The translations under genes were made by a program, and so were the position numbers. A stretch of DNA of 64,000 nt from Molossus alvarezi (taxonomy: Eukaryota > Chordata > Mammalia > Chiroptera > Molossidae): contig CM073885.1 in the NCBI GenBank assembly GCA_037176705.1, forward strand, positions 220,174,290 through 220,238,289. Direction: 5' to 3'. Below, piece by piece: positions 36,997-48,750 of the stretch. A model generated the notes under the pieces. That model was not told where the DNA came from. It saw only the letters and a program-made list of their open reading frames with translations, and searched no databases. Every line of letters starts with the position of its first letter. Position 1 is the stretch's first letter.

Positions 36997-37882
36997 TAGT
37001 CCTAATCTTACTGAGTTTCTCTTTCCTTCTTTGGCCAGATATGGTACCCCCTTCTATATGGTGCCCTCTTCCAAGAGAAGATGCCCAATAAATATTTGTT
37101 TAATAAAAATATGCTCTGAATGAAGACTAGGCAGCTTCCTGGTCGGCTCCCTGCAGTTGTCTATCCTATCTCATCTGGATGGGGATTGATGTCTTCCTAC
37201 AGTGAACTGCTATTGCTGATGCTCTGCTTAGACCAGACCAGTGTAGTGTTGGCCTACTCAGGACAGGGGGAGTGATGCACAAAATATAATGCAACCAACG
37301 CCAGACCCTTAGCTGAGACAGTCAAGAGCACGTGAAACAATTCTGACATCCTGAATCATGGGACCCTATTAGAAAGGTAAAGTTGGAGCCAAATAAATCT
37401 CCCAGTCCAAATTCCTCTGCCATGCCTCTCCCAGACCAGCAGTGTAGTACCAGCAGTGACCTGTAGGAAAGCACACTGGAAAGGATCCACTTGTGAGAGG
37501 GCCAAGAGAGAGAAGAGAACAAGCAGCATCATGGTGGAAGTTATACAGGCAAACAGATATGGTAATACTCCCCCCCCCCGCCCCGATTTCCACAAAACAT
37601 TAGGAAAAAGGAGTCTGAATGGTTAAGGAGACACCAAAAGTGGCCATATGTGCATGCACTGCTATACAGGTCGACAGTGCTGGGCCAGCAGCCAGGACAC
37701 CTGCACCAGATTAGTATAGATGACCTCGGTTTTAACAGTCTGTGGACCAAGGTGAAAAAGGGCATAAATGACAAATCCCGAGTGAGAAAACATCTGAGGG
37801 CCTCTTTCCACAAGGGATGAGCACTTTCTACACTGCATGCAGGCTCCGAGCTGCAATCTGTGTGGAATAAAAGCCAACTTCT

Positions 37883-39267
37883 AACAGGCATACAGACCAG
37901 TGGAACAGAACAGAGAACCCGTAAATTGACCCAAGACATTATGCTCAATTAATATTTGACAAAGGTGGCAAGAGCATACAATGCAGAAAAAACAGCCTCT
38001 TTGATAAATGGTGTTGGAAAAATTGGACAGCTACATGCAAAAATATAAAACTAGTTCATCAACTTACACCATACACAAGAATAAACTCAAAATGAATAAA
38101 AGACTTAAATGTGACTTGTGAATCCATAAAAATCCTAGAAGAAAATGTAGGCAACAAAATTTTGGACATCGTATGTAGTAGAATTTTCACTGATACATCA
38201 CCTAAGGCAACAGAAACAAAAGAAAAAATGAACACATGGGACTACATCAAACTCAAAAGCTTCTGCACAGCAAAAGAAACAACCATCAAAATGAAAAGGG
38301 AACCCACTGTATAGGAGAACATCATTGCCAATGAAACATCAGATAAGGGGTTAATTTCCAAAATATATAGAGTACTCATACAACTCAACAAAAGGAAGAC
38401 AAAGAACCCAATTAAAAAATGGGCAGAGAAACTAAATAGACACCTCTCCAAACAGGACATACAAATGGCCAAGAGACATATGAAGAAATGCTCAACATCA
38501 CTAATCAGCAGAGAGATGCAAATTAAAACAACTATGAAGTATCACCTCACACCTGTCAGAATGGCCGCCATCAACAAATCATCCAACAAGTGTTGGCGAG
38601 GGTGTGGAGAAAAGGGGACTCTAGTACACTGCTGGTGGGAATGCAGACTGGTGCAGCCACTATGGAAAACACTATGGTGTTACCTCAGAAAATTAAAAAT
38701 TGAATTGCCATTTGACCCAGTGATCCCACTTCTAGGAATATACCCTAAGAAACCTGAAACACCAATCAGAAAGAATATATGTACCCCATGTTCATAACAG
38801 CACTATTTACAATAGCTAAGATCTGGGAACAGCCCAAGTGTCCATCAGCAGATGAATGGATAAAAAAGCTGTGGTACATGTACACAATGGAGTACTATGC
38901 AGCTGTAAGAAAAATCTCTTATCCTTTGAGACGACATGGAGAGACCTGGAGAGTATTATCCTAAGTGAAAAAAGCCAAGCAGAGAAAGACAAATATCACA
39001 TGATCTCACTTATTTGTGAAATATAATGAACGTAACAGTCTGAGGAACAGGGTAGACCCAGAGATGTAGAAGTGGGGTACAGACTGACAACCCTCAGAAG
39101 AGGGCGTTGGGAGGAGGGAAGAGATAAACCACAGAACTTACATGCATGTACGTATAACCGATGGACAAGGACAACAAAGCTGGGGATGGGGGGGGTGGTG
39201 GAGAGAAGTGTGTCAATGGGGAAAAAAGGAGAAACATCTGTAACAAAAATAAATTAATAATTTTTTT
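37883..39267 (+). mobile_element. 5'-truncated LINE-1, C-terminal ORF2 and 3' UTR
   Basis: The plus strand carries broken pieces of L1 ORF2 C-terminus in different frames, for example EYYAAVRKISYPLRRHGETW near 38.9 kb and a zinc-knuckle-like [18 protein letters not shown] near 38.6 kb. A short 3' UTR with a G-rich tract at 39180-39200 and an A-rich tail follow. Target-site duplications AAAAGCCAACTTCT (37869-37882) and AAAAACCAACTTCT (39268-39281) flank it with one mismatch. The copy lacks the endonuclease and most of the reverse transcriptase and is dead. Its low divergence suggests a fairly recent insertion. Confidence 0.9.
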
Positions 39268-39282
39268 AAAAACCAACTTCTG

Positions 39283-39530
39283 CCCTGGCCGGTTTGGCTC
39301 AGCGGTTAGAGCATCGGCCTGCGGTCTGGAGAGACCCGGGTTCGGTTCCCGCTAAGGGCATGTACTTCAGTTGCAGTTTGTCCCCGGCCCTGGTTGGTTG
39401 TGCGGGTGGCAGCCACTCGATGTGTCCCTTTCACATCGATGTTTCTCTCTCTCTCTCTCTCCCTCCCACTCTATCTGTACAAAAAAAAAAAAAAATGGAA
39501 AAATGTCCTCGGGTGAGGAAAAATAAAAAT
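39283..39530 (+). mobile_element. VES SINE, young and near full length
   Basis: The tRNA-derived head GCCCTGGCCGGTTTGGCTCA holds Pol III A- and B-box-like sequences. It is followed by the VES body, a CT-rich tract and an A-rich tail. A perfect 15-bp target duplication, AAAAACCAACTTCTG, lies at 39268-39282 and 39531-39545. It sits directly on the 3' end of the L1 at 37883-39267 and reuses that element's target duplication. Confidence 0.93.
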
Positions 39531-39544
39531 AAAAACCAACTTCT

Positions 39545-39740
39545 GACTTTCAGTGTCTCTGAGACTCACACAGGATTTGGAGTCAGAGCAACCTGGGGGC
39601 CAATCTGAGCTCTGCTGGTCCCTGGCACTAGTCTGCCTGAGCCTCAGGACGTCACCTGTAAAAAGGGCACAGAGCGACACCTGCCTGGTGGCACTGCTAT
39701 GGGATCCACTGAGTCTGGCCTGTGATAACCACCATCAGAC
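39545..39740 (+). mobile_element. MIR SINE
   Basis: Contains ggagtcagagcaacctgggg, gcctgagcctcaggacgtca and gtaaaaagggcacagagcga, in MIR order. Confidence 0.65.
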
Positions 39741-40099
39741 AGGAGCCATGACCGTTCAATCCAAGTGGCCTCTCTGAGATGACTAGGAAAGTCGCCAAGG
39801 GGTGTGTCAGGGTGGTGGTGTAATGACGGGCTCTTCTATACCTTAGAAAGGGAAACTGCAAATGTCCGAAGCATTTGGGGAGGATATACCCATCTAACTC
39901 CAGAGCAGAGGTTTTTGGCATGTAAGAACAGGAAATCTGGGGCATCGCCTAGGCCTCTTAGGAAACAGACTAGCAGAGGACCCAGCAATTGGTGTGAAAG
40001 CAAAGGTTCCTCAAGTGTCAGGATGACAGGGTTAGCCTGAGGGGTCTTCTACAGGCCTCCTCCGCCCAGAGGCAGTAACTCAGACAGTGACTGTATCTG

Positions 40100-40268
40100 C
40101 AAGGCTGTTTTTTAAAACATGGAGGTCAAATATATGGTAACAGAAGGAAACTAGGCTTGGGATGGTGAGCACACAGTAGAGTATATAGATTTTGAATTGT
40201 GTTGTACACTTGTTATTTACATAATGATATTAACCAAGGTTACCTCAATAAATTTAATAATAAAAAAA
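40100..40268 (+). mobile_element. LINE-1 3' UTR end
   Basis: Contains ggtgagcacacagtagagta and a terminal phrase tcaataaatttaataataaa, matching a short mammalian L1 3' UTR end with an A-rich tail. Confidence 0.7.
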
Positions 40269-41189
40269 CCATAATGACTTTGGGCCCAGCTTTTTTGAGC
40301 CTTTGGAGTCCTCCCACCTTGGGCCCTGAGGTGAGACCCCTCCCCTCCTGCAGGCAGGAGGAGGTGGGACTGGGGCTCTGGAAAGTCCCTGGGGCGCGCA
40401 ATGTGGTTTGTGGGAGCCAATCCTTCTCAATTTCATCTACTTGCAAATAAGTGGCTCCTGTCCTAGATTTGCCTATAGAAGATGGATGGACATTAAAAAT
40501 GTAAATAGAGACTCATTCATTGGGAGAAAGTAGGTCCCTTGCTAAATTTGGCATCAGCTAAGGAATCTTAGCAAAAATGAACTCACCCCCTTGTTGTGAG
40601 GGAGGCCTAATCCTTACTTTGCCCAAGAGGATTACTGGGTCTTAGAAAGAAACTCACATGCATTTTTTTAAAAAAGCTCGTGCCAACTGCATTTATGTCC
40701 ACAATATGCAAGATTCGTTCTGCTTTATAGGGTAGATAATAGACATTCCAAGCTATTTAAATGCCTCCAAAGTTCATACCTAAATGTTTCCAACCTTTGC
40801 TATCACCCAAAGCGGGACTCTGTCTCCCAAGCTTTCCCCCAGCTATTGCTTTATATTCTATGGAAGCACAGTTTAAATGGAGGGCAAGGCACCAAAATGC
40901 AGCCCGATTGTGAAAAAGTAATTGTTTGAGGTTTACAATCTATCTTTTCAAGGTACTTGTATAGTTATAGTTCCATGGACTAAATTTTTACTTATCCCTA
41001 TCCTTTTTCCTTTCCTTTTGTAATACAGTCTAGCGTGTTTTGTTTTAATCTTATATGTCCTTACCTACCCCAACACTTCCTTCTCCTCTCCAGGGGAATC
41101 CTGGACCCACCGACAAATGTAATGCAAAAGTGGGACCGACAAACCGGTGTCTAGCGCGGCCTTCTCAAACAGCGTTTACAGTGATTACA

Positions 41190-41390
41190 CATTTGGCACC
41201 TCTGCTGAGCTTTACAATTTACAAAGCATTTTTACCTCACAAATGTAATCCTCACAGCAGCCTATGAAGTATTGTCTCCTCTTCACAGAACTGGAAACTG
41301 AGGCACAGGTAGTTTAAATAAGTTGTTCAAGATCACAAAGAAAGTGGTAAAGCCGGGACCCAACACCTTATAAGGCTCCAAATGGTGTCC
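41190..41390 (+). mobile_element. MIR SINE
   Basis: Contains aatcctcacagcagcctatg, aactggaaactgaggcacag and gatcacaaagaaagtggtaa. Confidence 0.8.
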
Positions 41391-41952
41391 TTAACCACTG
41401 TCCAGAATAACTGCTCCACCTAAGGGCTCAGTGAGAGATTTGTAGGGCTGAGCCATCTTCAGAAAACAAGAGTTAGTTGCCTTATCCCAGGAAGAGCATC
41501 ATATTCTTTCAGTATTGTCTTTCTTAGGAGTGATCATTTTTGGTGGTTTCTATTGGTAACTACTACTCCTTAACCTCACTGTCTGGCTGCTTAATTTCCA
41601 CCTGTAGTTAGAATTCCTGTGTTAACTCGGGGGCCAATTGGACTGCAAATGAGAAGGAACTCAAGCCTCTGAGCAGTATCTCAGGAGACAGCTTCAAGAC
41701 AAACTCTTGGCTAGTTGTGTTCTCATCTTGAACCTCGGATCTCCATGCAATCCCCCAGTTGCCAGGGCCTGCCTGGTCTCCCAGGCTGGATGAAAACCCA
41801 CCTTTGATACCAAATTCCTTCTAGACTGGAGTATGGCCTTGGTAATGTCCACTAACCCACAAGCAGGTCGTATTGGGAACAAAAGCCAAAGGGGAGGCCG
41901 GTGGAGAAGTTTTGTCTGACAGGGCAGAACAGGTCCTTTCCCTGCACTGTTA

Positions 41953-42750
41953 GTGACATTCCTTCAAGTACAGGGCTGCAAGAACACTTTGCAAAGGGGG
42001 TTCTCCCCAACTCCCCCGGTTTTCCCAGGAGGGGTGGGCATCAGCAGGAGTTTGGCAGGTCCTGGGGCAGCAGGGCCAGGCCAGCCTCGGCAGGAAATAC
42101 TCTGTGAGCTACACATCAACTCACTTGTCTCCCCTCCCACTGCACCACCAACACACCGAGCCTGGGAAAGGTACAGAACCCAAGACAAAGAGAAGGTAGT
42201 GGGCTGTGACCCCATGTCATGAATCCAGCTGCAGATCCAGCTGCAGATCGGTGGCCTCTGGCTCAGCCAGACCTGGCTCAGTAGGGGAGGCAGCCTCCTC
42301 TCACTGTGGCATTCCAGCTGCTAGTGGTGAAGAGGTAACCATGGGAACCATCACAAAGGGCTTAAAGTTGAAGGAAAGAGGCTAGAGGCGATAGTGAAGA
42401 GGCAGAGAGGAACTTCAAGTGACAGTCCTACAATTCTCCTAACTTTAGCCACGCACATCGCACATCGAGTGAGTCAGACCGAGGCAAGTGGAGCCTGCAC
42501 ACAGCAAACAGCCTGGAGAGGTCAGGAACAACCACAGAGCTGAGATCCTTGTAGGATCTTCCTCTAGGTTTCTTCTGTCCAGAGAGCAGATCCCTAAAAG
42601 AATTTTGTCTGCCAGTAATTTTGCCCTGAGATAATGGGGCTCACTTGGATGGATAGAACTTCAAAAACACACATTGACATTCCTTCAAATACAGAGCTGC
42701 AAAAACACTATGCAAAGGGGGTTCTCACCAACTCCCCTGGTTTTGTTCAG
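41953..42750 (+). repeat. Direct repeat pair, unclassified
   Basis: About 78 bp at 41953-42028 and 42673-42750 are alike at roughly 85 percent by eye, sharing tgcaaagggggttct and the string gacattccttcaa. Both are preceded at some distance by ttttgtctg. They are in the same orientation, about 720 bp apart. I do not recognise the family. An old LTR or an internal duplication are both possible. Confidence 0.7.
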
Positions 42751-43649
42751 CCCATTGCCTCCAGTGGCACCTCCTCTGCATGCTGGGGGCGGAGGGGGGG
42801 CACTTCTCAGATGGGTCTGTAAATAGACCTGCAGCACTTGGGTGGCTGAGGAAAGGGTCCTGAGATTCAGGCTGTCTAGCCAGACTGCAAAGCAGAGGCT
42901 TGGATGTCCAGAACATCGGAGCATCTTAATGGGATTGAGTGAAAAGGTTCAGATCTAAATAGAAAATCGTGTCTGTATCTTTAACTACATTTCCCCCCGG
43001 GGCGTCAACATATTTTAAAAATAAATTGGCCAATGTGACTTCTGTTCTCATCACATCAATAGTTCTCAACCTACCCCCTGGGATTTATATTTTACTTAAA
43101 AGTTTTTTAGCTCAGGATGCTCCAGAATCTGGGAGTTGAAAGGCCAGTGGAAATAGGGGATACAAAATATCCTGGGTCAGTAGTTTCCTTTGCCTCTGAC
43201 TATGACAGACACATTTCTCACCTTGGCTTCCTTGTAGGCACTAAGATAATACTACCTCTATGTCAGTCCCTACATGGGCTTCACAAAGTCCAGGCCAGTC
43301 ATAAGAGGTGGCCTGGTGCTCCACCTTTTTTGTTCAGAAATTGACCTCTTCATTGGAGTCCCTGGGGTGGGGGTGAAGGACAATGTCAGAGAGAGCCACT
43401 GACAGGCAGACTTTTGAGGGCTGGAGAAAGAACTGGACAAGTTCATTAGCGCCTCTCCTGCAACCCCACCCCCCACCCCCTGCAAGCAGGTAGCAAGTGG
43501 ACCCGGAACCATTTGAAAACACTCAGGATTGACCAATTCTTCAACCACCAATGCTCACTTATCGATGTGCCTTTCTCCTTGCAGTAATTATATAAAAAAT
43601 TATTTTACCTAACAGGGAAAACGAACTGACATCTATTATGAACACCATC

Positions 43650-44090
43650 AGTTGAAAGGCCAGATCTTGTCAGGTTCCAAATCCTGGCATCTCCACGCCT
43701 AACCTAATCTGTGTTGGTCTCATCTTTAGAGAAGACGATGATAATAATCATGCCTCCCTCACAGGATGGGGAGGAAGTTACACGAGTTTCAGATAGTTCT
43801 CAACTCTTAGCAAATACTTGATAAATATTACAAGTCAACACCCACCAGGTGCTAAACTAGTCATTTTTACATGTATTTGGTCACTTAATCGTTATAACAG
43901 CCTTAATCTGATAAGTATTAATACCTCCTTTAAGGTATTATTATCACCCCTTTGCAGATGAGAAAACTCAGGCTTCAAGAATTGAAGAACCTGACCCAAA
44001 TTGCTAGTAGGTAGTGGAAGTCATATTCAAACCCAAGTCATGCTGGCCCCATAGTCTAAGACCTTTCCATTACACTAAACTGCCTTTATA
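43650..44090 (+). mobile_element. Two adjacent MIR SINEs
   Basis: The first (about 43650-43820) has atgcctccctcacaggatgg. The second (about 43830-44090) has accaggtgctaaactagtca, gcagatgagaaaactcaggc and attcaaacccaagtcatgct. Confidence 0.7.
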
Positions 44091-45059
44091 CATAAGATCT
44101 TTGCTGTTGTTGTCATTATTTTAGTAATAAATAACAAGAAAAAACATTAGCAAAAAACTCTGATATTTAAGAAAATAGTACCAATGAAAACGAACCAGGA
44201 TTTTAAACCTCCACCATAAGCAAGAGGCTTAAAAAAAAAAAAAGGCTAGCCTAAGACAGAGACCTCTGCCCTGACAAATACTCTGAGAAATGGATACACA
44301 TTTACACTGTCAGTGTGTCTATGAATCCTTGAACGTGAAATATCTTATTATTCATCACTGAATTCCAGAGGCTAATAAAATGTTTTCTGCAAATGGTTGA
44401 TGTTTACTGAATGAATTAAACCTACCCAACAAAACCAACCCAACAACAAAATGCCTCTGCTGGAGCTGGCAAAGTATGTAAAACATCTGTGCCAGACACT
44501 TTGTTAAAGCTAAACATAACTGAAGCTTAATAGATTAAGTGAACGCCTATATTTTATGCACCACTCTCTCCAAGGTAATTTGCTGAAAATTCAAGTTATA
44601 GATTTGTCCCTTTAAAAAAAGCACAATATTAATTTGATACAGAGACCAAGAGTTGTTTTCTACCTGCAGCTTTGGAAAGAGTATATAATATGTAACCCTT
44701 TCACTTGGGTTCCCAGAGGATGCTGTGAGCCTAGTCTGGGAGTTCAGCTACAATTAGTGTCATTAAATCAGTCAAAAACAGAGGAGTTTGCCTGGTGGGT
44801 ATTTCCTTTCTTTGGGGTTTACTTGTGCTGAAAAACCAAAGCTCCAGTGGTATTTTGATAAGGTGGGCAAGAACTTTAAATTTCAATTCCCTACAACCTC
44901 TTATATATTAAAAAGAAGACATATATAATGCCAAGGATATTGGTTGATATGTTACAAGATCCTTGATAATATTACATAAGATGGCTTTTGCAAAAAGTGC
45001 AGTGAATTTTATCATCAATACCCAAACCACAGTATATTTATCACAGTGCATGGAATTAT

Positions 45060-45220
45060 TAGCTGGCATTTACTGAGTTCTGACCAAGCTGAACACTTTC
45101 ATTATCTAACTTAATCCTCACATTTCCTATGAAGGAAATGTTTTATTATTGTCCAACATTTTCAGGTTCAGAGGCATTTAATAACTTGCCAAGGTAATAT
45201 ATACCTAGAGACAGAGATGG
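45060..45220 (+). mobile_element. MIR SINE fragment
   Basis: Contains agctggcatttactgagttc, taacttaatcctcacatttc and aataacttgccaaggtaata. Confidence 0.65.
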
Positions 45221-45259
45221 GATGTGTACCCTTGTCTATCTCTAGAACCTAATGCTTTG

Positions 45260-45760
45260 CATACAATAAAATGCACAGGTCTTATGTGTTTGGGCCAATG
45301 GATTTTGATCATTGCAGACAGTCATGTAACCAACACTCAAAAAAAGACAGAACATTTCCATCGCTCCAGAAAATCTCTTACCTCTTTCCAGTCAATCCTC
45401 CTACCCCAGAGGCTAGCACTAACTTCTGCTGTCAACAGATTAGTCTTGCCCATTCTACTATTCATAAATAGAATTGCTTCTGTTTTCTTGTGTCCAGTTC
45501 CTTTCAGTTTAACATAATGGTTCTGAGAATCATCCAGGTGATGAATATCACGAGTTCATTCCTTTTGATTACTGAGTAGTATTCCACTGTATGGATATAC
45601 CACAGTTTATCCATTTTCCTGTTGAACTTAGGGTTGTTTTCAGTCTTTGACATGTCATTTTGTGGACGTTTTTTATTTTCATCTATCTTGGGTAAATAGC
45701 GAGGTGTGGAAATGTTGGGTCTTGGGGTTGGTGTATGTTTAACTTACAATAAGCCTAAGT
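45260..45760 (-). mobile_element. Antisense LINE-1 3' end
   Basis: The plus strand reads gagtagtattccactgtatg, ccacagtttatccattttcc and upstream ctcttacctctttccagtca, the reverse of an L1M ORF2 tail and 3' UTR. Confidence 0.8.
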
Positions 45761-45819
45761 TCTTAACTCTGTTCTGTACTCAGAAATACCCTAGCTTATT
45801 AACATATTTGATTTCTCCT

Positions 45820-45910
45820 CTTATATGACAAGTTCCTTGAGGGCAAAGAACCCATTTCCAGTTCTTGGGCTGCCTCCCACATAGTAAATGTTTGCTGAAC
45901 AAATGAATGA
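45820..45910 (+). mobile_element. L2 LINE 3' tail
   Basis: Contains acaagttccttgagggcaaa and gtaaatgtttgctgaacaaa, the L2 terminus. Confidence 0.65.
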
Positions 45911-48317
45911 CCATTGTTCATACTGTATTCCTGTTCCTTCTTTAGGTATTACTATATAGCATAAGAAAAGATGCTTGGCATGCATGGAAAAATATGACAA
46001 GCTGGAGGGTGTGAGTTGGAGGCACTGGTCATTCACTCAAGCAAGGTGAAAAGTTACCCAGCCAGGAGATTCCTGACTTCCCATTTTCTTTTTTGGCATG
46101 CCCTTTCCTAGAAAGTGAACCCCTCCCAGTGACCCTGCAGGAAGAAAGAGGGGTGGCTGCTCCGATCAAGTGACACTGTGGAAAGGGAGGAAGGTGTCGC
46201 TGCAATTGAGGTCACACAGTGGTTAGAATTACAGGATACTTCTGTCAAATAGGAGGGCAGAGGAAGCAGCAAGCCATGAAATCCCGACCTTCTGAAAGAA
46301 GCCAGTAAAACGGCAGCACTGCTGGAACCCAGGGGGACAGCCTCCAACAAAAGTGACAGAGATACTTGGTTTTAGCAAAAATGCCACGTGGTTTCTACAT
46401 TGAAAGTGAAAAGTCAAGAAAACATTCTGAGAAGAAAGTAAAATGTTAGTGTAAAAATGTAACCAGGTTTTCACACAAGATTAAAAACAACAACAATAAA
46501 AGGGTCCAAAGTAGAGAAAGGTCTCAGACATGCACCATCCTTAGCTCAGAGGTTTATCACAATACACGTCTTCCTGCCTTTGAGGCAGAACTTTTAATTC
46601 CCACAAATCTAAGTTAACCTATAACTTCTTAGACAGTAATCATTTTTGCTTTTCTATCCATAAATAGAAAAGGATTGGCAAGTCCTAGGAGTAATTTTAA
46701 ATCTTTCTTACCAAAAAAGAACTTTTGTTTGGCATAAATCAAAGCAGGGCTTTGCCTCATACTGGACTCAGGTACTTTGGGACAATTGTTTTCTTTGGTC
46801 CTAGGTTACTGAGGACTGAAATAAGTTTAGAATTCCTCCATCTGGGTTCTGAGAGGTGACCCAGTCCCCATTATCCAGGCAGTACTGCACTGAAGCCATC
46901 CTAGGCAGATGGATGTTTATCCTATTCTTAAAATCTCCAGGGAAGTAAATTCTCTACAACATCCCTTGGTAACCTTCTCCAGGGTTTTATCGAGCATACA
47001 GTGAGGAAGTTCTGATGTAGAAACCAATAAAAATATTAGCTCTGTGAGCCTAGCTGCAAGCACTGGAAAGGGGTATGTATGTGCTTGGGCACTCTGCCTT
47101 CAATGGTAGAGAGATGTATTTACAAAACAGGCTGTGCAAACAGAAACCATTTGTGAGGAACAGATGTGGGAAGTTGATTCAAGAGAAATTGCCACAATAA
47201 ATTCTGTTCCATGTGAATAAGTTATAGTTGGTTATAACATTTTTTAAAGTACAAATTTATTTCCTTATCAATTACTAGTTTAGTGTCTGACCAGGTTTGT
47301 TGGCAATTTTTAAAAAATGTCCCTAGCTCAAAGTTTTCAAATGATTAGGCTTCTGTGAAAAACCAGGCTTTGGCAAACAGAACTTAAATGTTATTGTTCA
47401 GGATAACTTGATTTCTTTCTCACTTCTGTATATTCCACCTTTTCTGCAATGGTCATGCAATACTTTTATAATCAGGAAAAAAAAAAGATATTTCAAAAGA
47501 CAAAAATAACCATCTGAATTCATTAAAATGCAAAACAACTTCTGGTGAAATTATCTGGGGGAAAGGTTTAGCTATATGTCTGACCACAGTGCTTTTAATT
47601 GGAAATCATCATGTAACTAGCCTTTCAATATTAACAATTAGAAACAGAAAAGGCACAGCTGTCTTCAGAAGGCTCTGTGCTAAGATCCCTGGCATCTCAC
47701 AGCAGTCTCTCCATGGAGATTACATGCATGTGGGCGATCATTCCCTCCCAGTCCAAAAGCCTCCACCACCACGACACTGCGATTTAAAAACGAACCCCCA
47801 GACACAGAAACGCTAAAGTACGTGAGAGAGGGAGACCGACACAACCCACCGCACCCCACAGAATGCTGCATGTACTGAAAAATTTTAAGCTCTCCCCCAT
47901 CCTTCAGCAAAGCACTTTTATCCCTTTGACAACTCAGAGTAGAGCATGTGACAGGTATAATTTCATTTTCATGATTTAAATTTCCCTACATGACCGGAAC
48001 ACACCTTTAAATATGTTGCCTTACGATCTGGAACAAGTGAGGGGAAGGGGCAGGCACGCCCCTCAAAGCCCCTTTGGGGCCTTTCCTACAGAATCGAATC
48101 CAGTTAAACCAAGAAAGTCAAGTCGTTCTAAACTCAGTAGGAGCCCTCGTGGGAAGCGATTTATCAAAATTAAAATATTTCACAGATCATTTCTTCTGAA
48201 AAGTTTTCATGCTGTCAATAATCTGCAATTATTTTCTTCTCGGAGTGGCAGTTTCTGCCTCCCTAACAATACTAAAAAGAAAAGCCGAGGCCCAAGTGTC
48301 AGGAGACCCCGGGAGCG

Positions 48318-48331
48318 CCCCCCCCCCCCCC
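48318..48331. repeat. C14 homopolymer at edge of CpG island
   Basis: Fourteen consecutive C residues give a G-run on the SHROOM3-sense strand about 155 bases downstream of the putative donor. Such runs vary in length and are prone to sequencing error. Confidence 0.9.
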
Positions 48332-48485
48332 GGAGGCTGGCTGCAGTGAAGCCAGCCCCGGGTCCCGTCCTCGCGGACTCGGCTCGAGTCGCCGCAGGGA
48401 CCGAAACAGGCGCCTTTAGAAAGTAGGCGGCAGAGTGCCCGGCGCGCCCGCTGGCCCGGGGAGGGGACCCACGCCCCGCACTCAC

Positions 48486-48750
48486 CATCGTCGCTCGCGG
48501 GGCCGCCGCCGCCCCCCGGGCCGCGCGGGGCTCCAGGCCGACGCCAAGTTCAAACCTCGCCGCCGCTGGGAGGAGGCGGCGCCGGGCATCGCCGGCCGGG
48601 CTCGGCCGCGCTCAACAATGGGAGGCTCGGCCGCGCCCTGCGCCTCGGCGCCCGGGCTCCAGAGGCTGCGGCGGGCCCGGGGCGCGCGGCTCCGAGGGCC
48701 TGGATCCGGCGCCGGGGCGCGGGGGGTGCGGGGGCGCCCGCCGACCACGC
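48486..48750 (-). other. SHROOM3: Candidate alternative non-coding first exon of short SHROOM3
   Basis: The minus strand reads ATG|GTGAGTGCG, with the exon end at 48486 and a near-consensus donor at 48485-48480. The transcription start is not visible, so the 48750 boundary is approximate. Joining this exon to the acceptor at 27765 makes TGA in the SHROOM3 frame exactly at the junction, so the exon cannot extend the protein N-terminally. The ATG at the exon end would instead open a 15-codon upstream frame ending in TGA inside the 27.7 kb exon. Translation of SHROOM3 from this transcript would then start at the Met-Met pair at 9964-9959, giving a protein without the PDZ domain. A short Shroom isoform lacking the PDZ domain is described in mouse. 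Whether it uses this exon is my inference. Confidence 0.5.

Noticed and set aside
38111..38964. Open frames with reverse-transcriptase-like tail sequence
   Set aside because: They are broken pieces of one L1 ORF2 C-terminus in a truncated copy, not a host gene.
39283..39370. tRNA-gene-like A and B boxes
   Set aside because: They belong to tRNA-derived VES SINE heads, which lack a full cloverleaf and are followed by the SINE body.
41570..42900. Possible endogenous retrovirus with paired LTRs
   Set aside because: Only about 78 bp repeats, and no primer site, gag/pol similarity or TG...CA ends could be seen.
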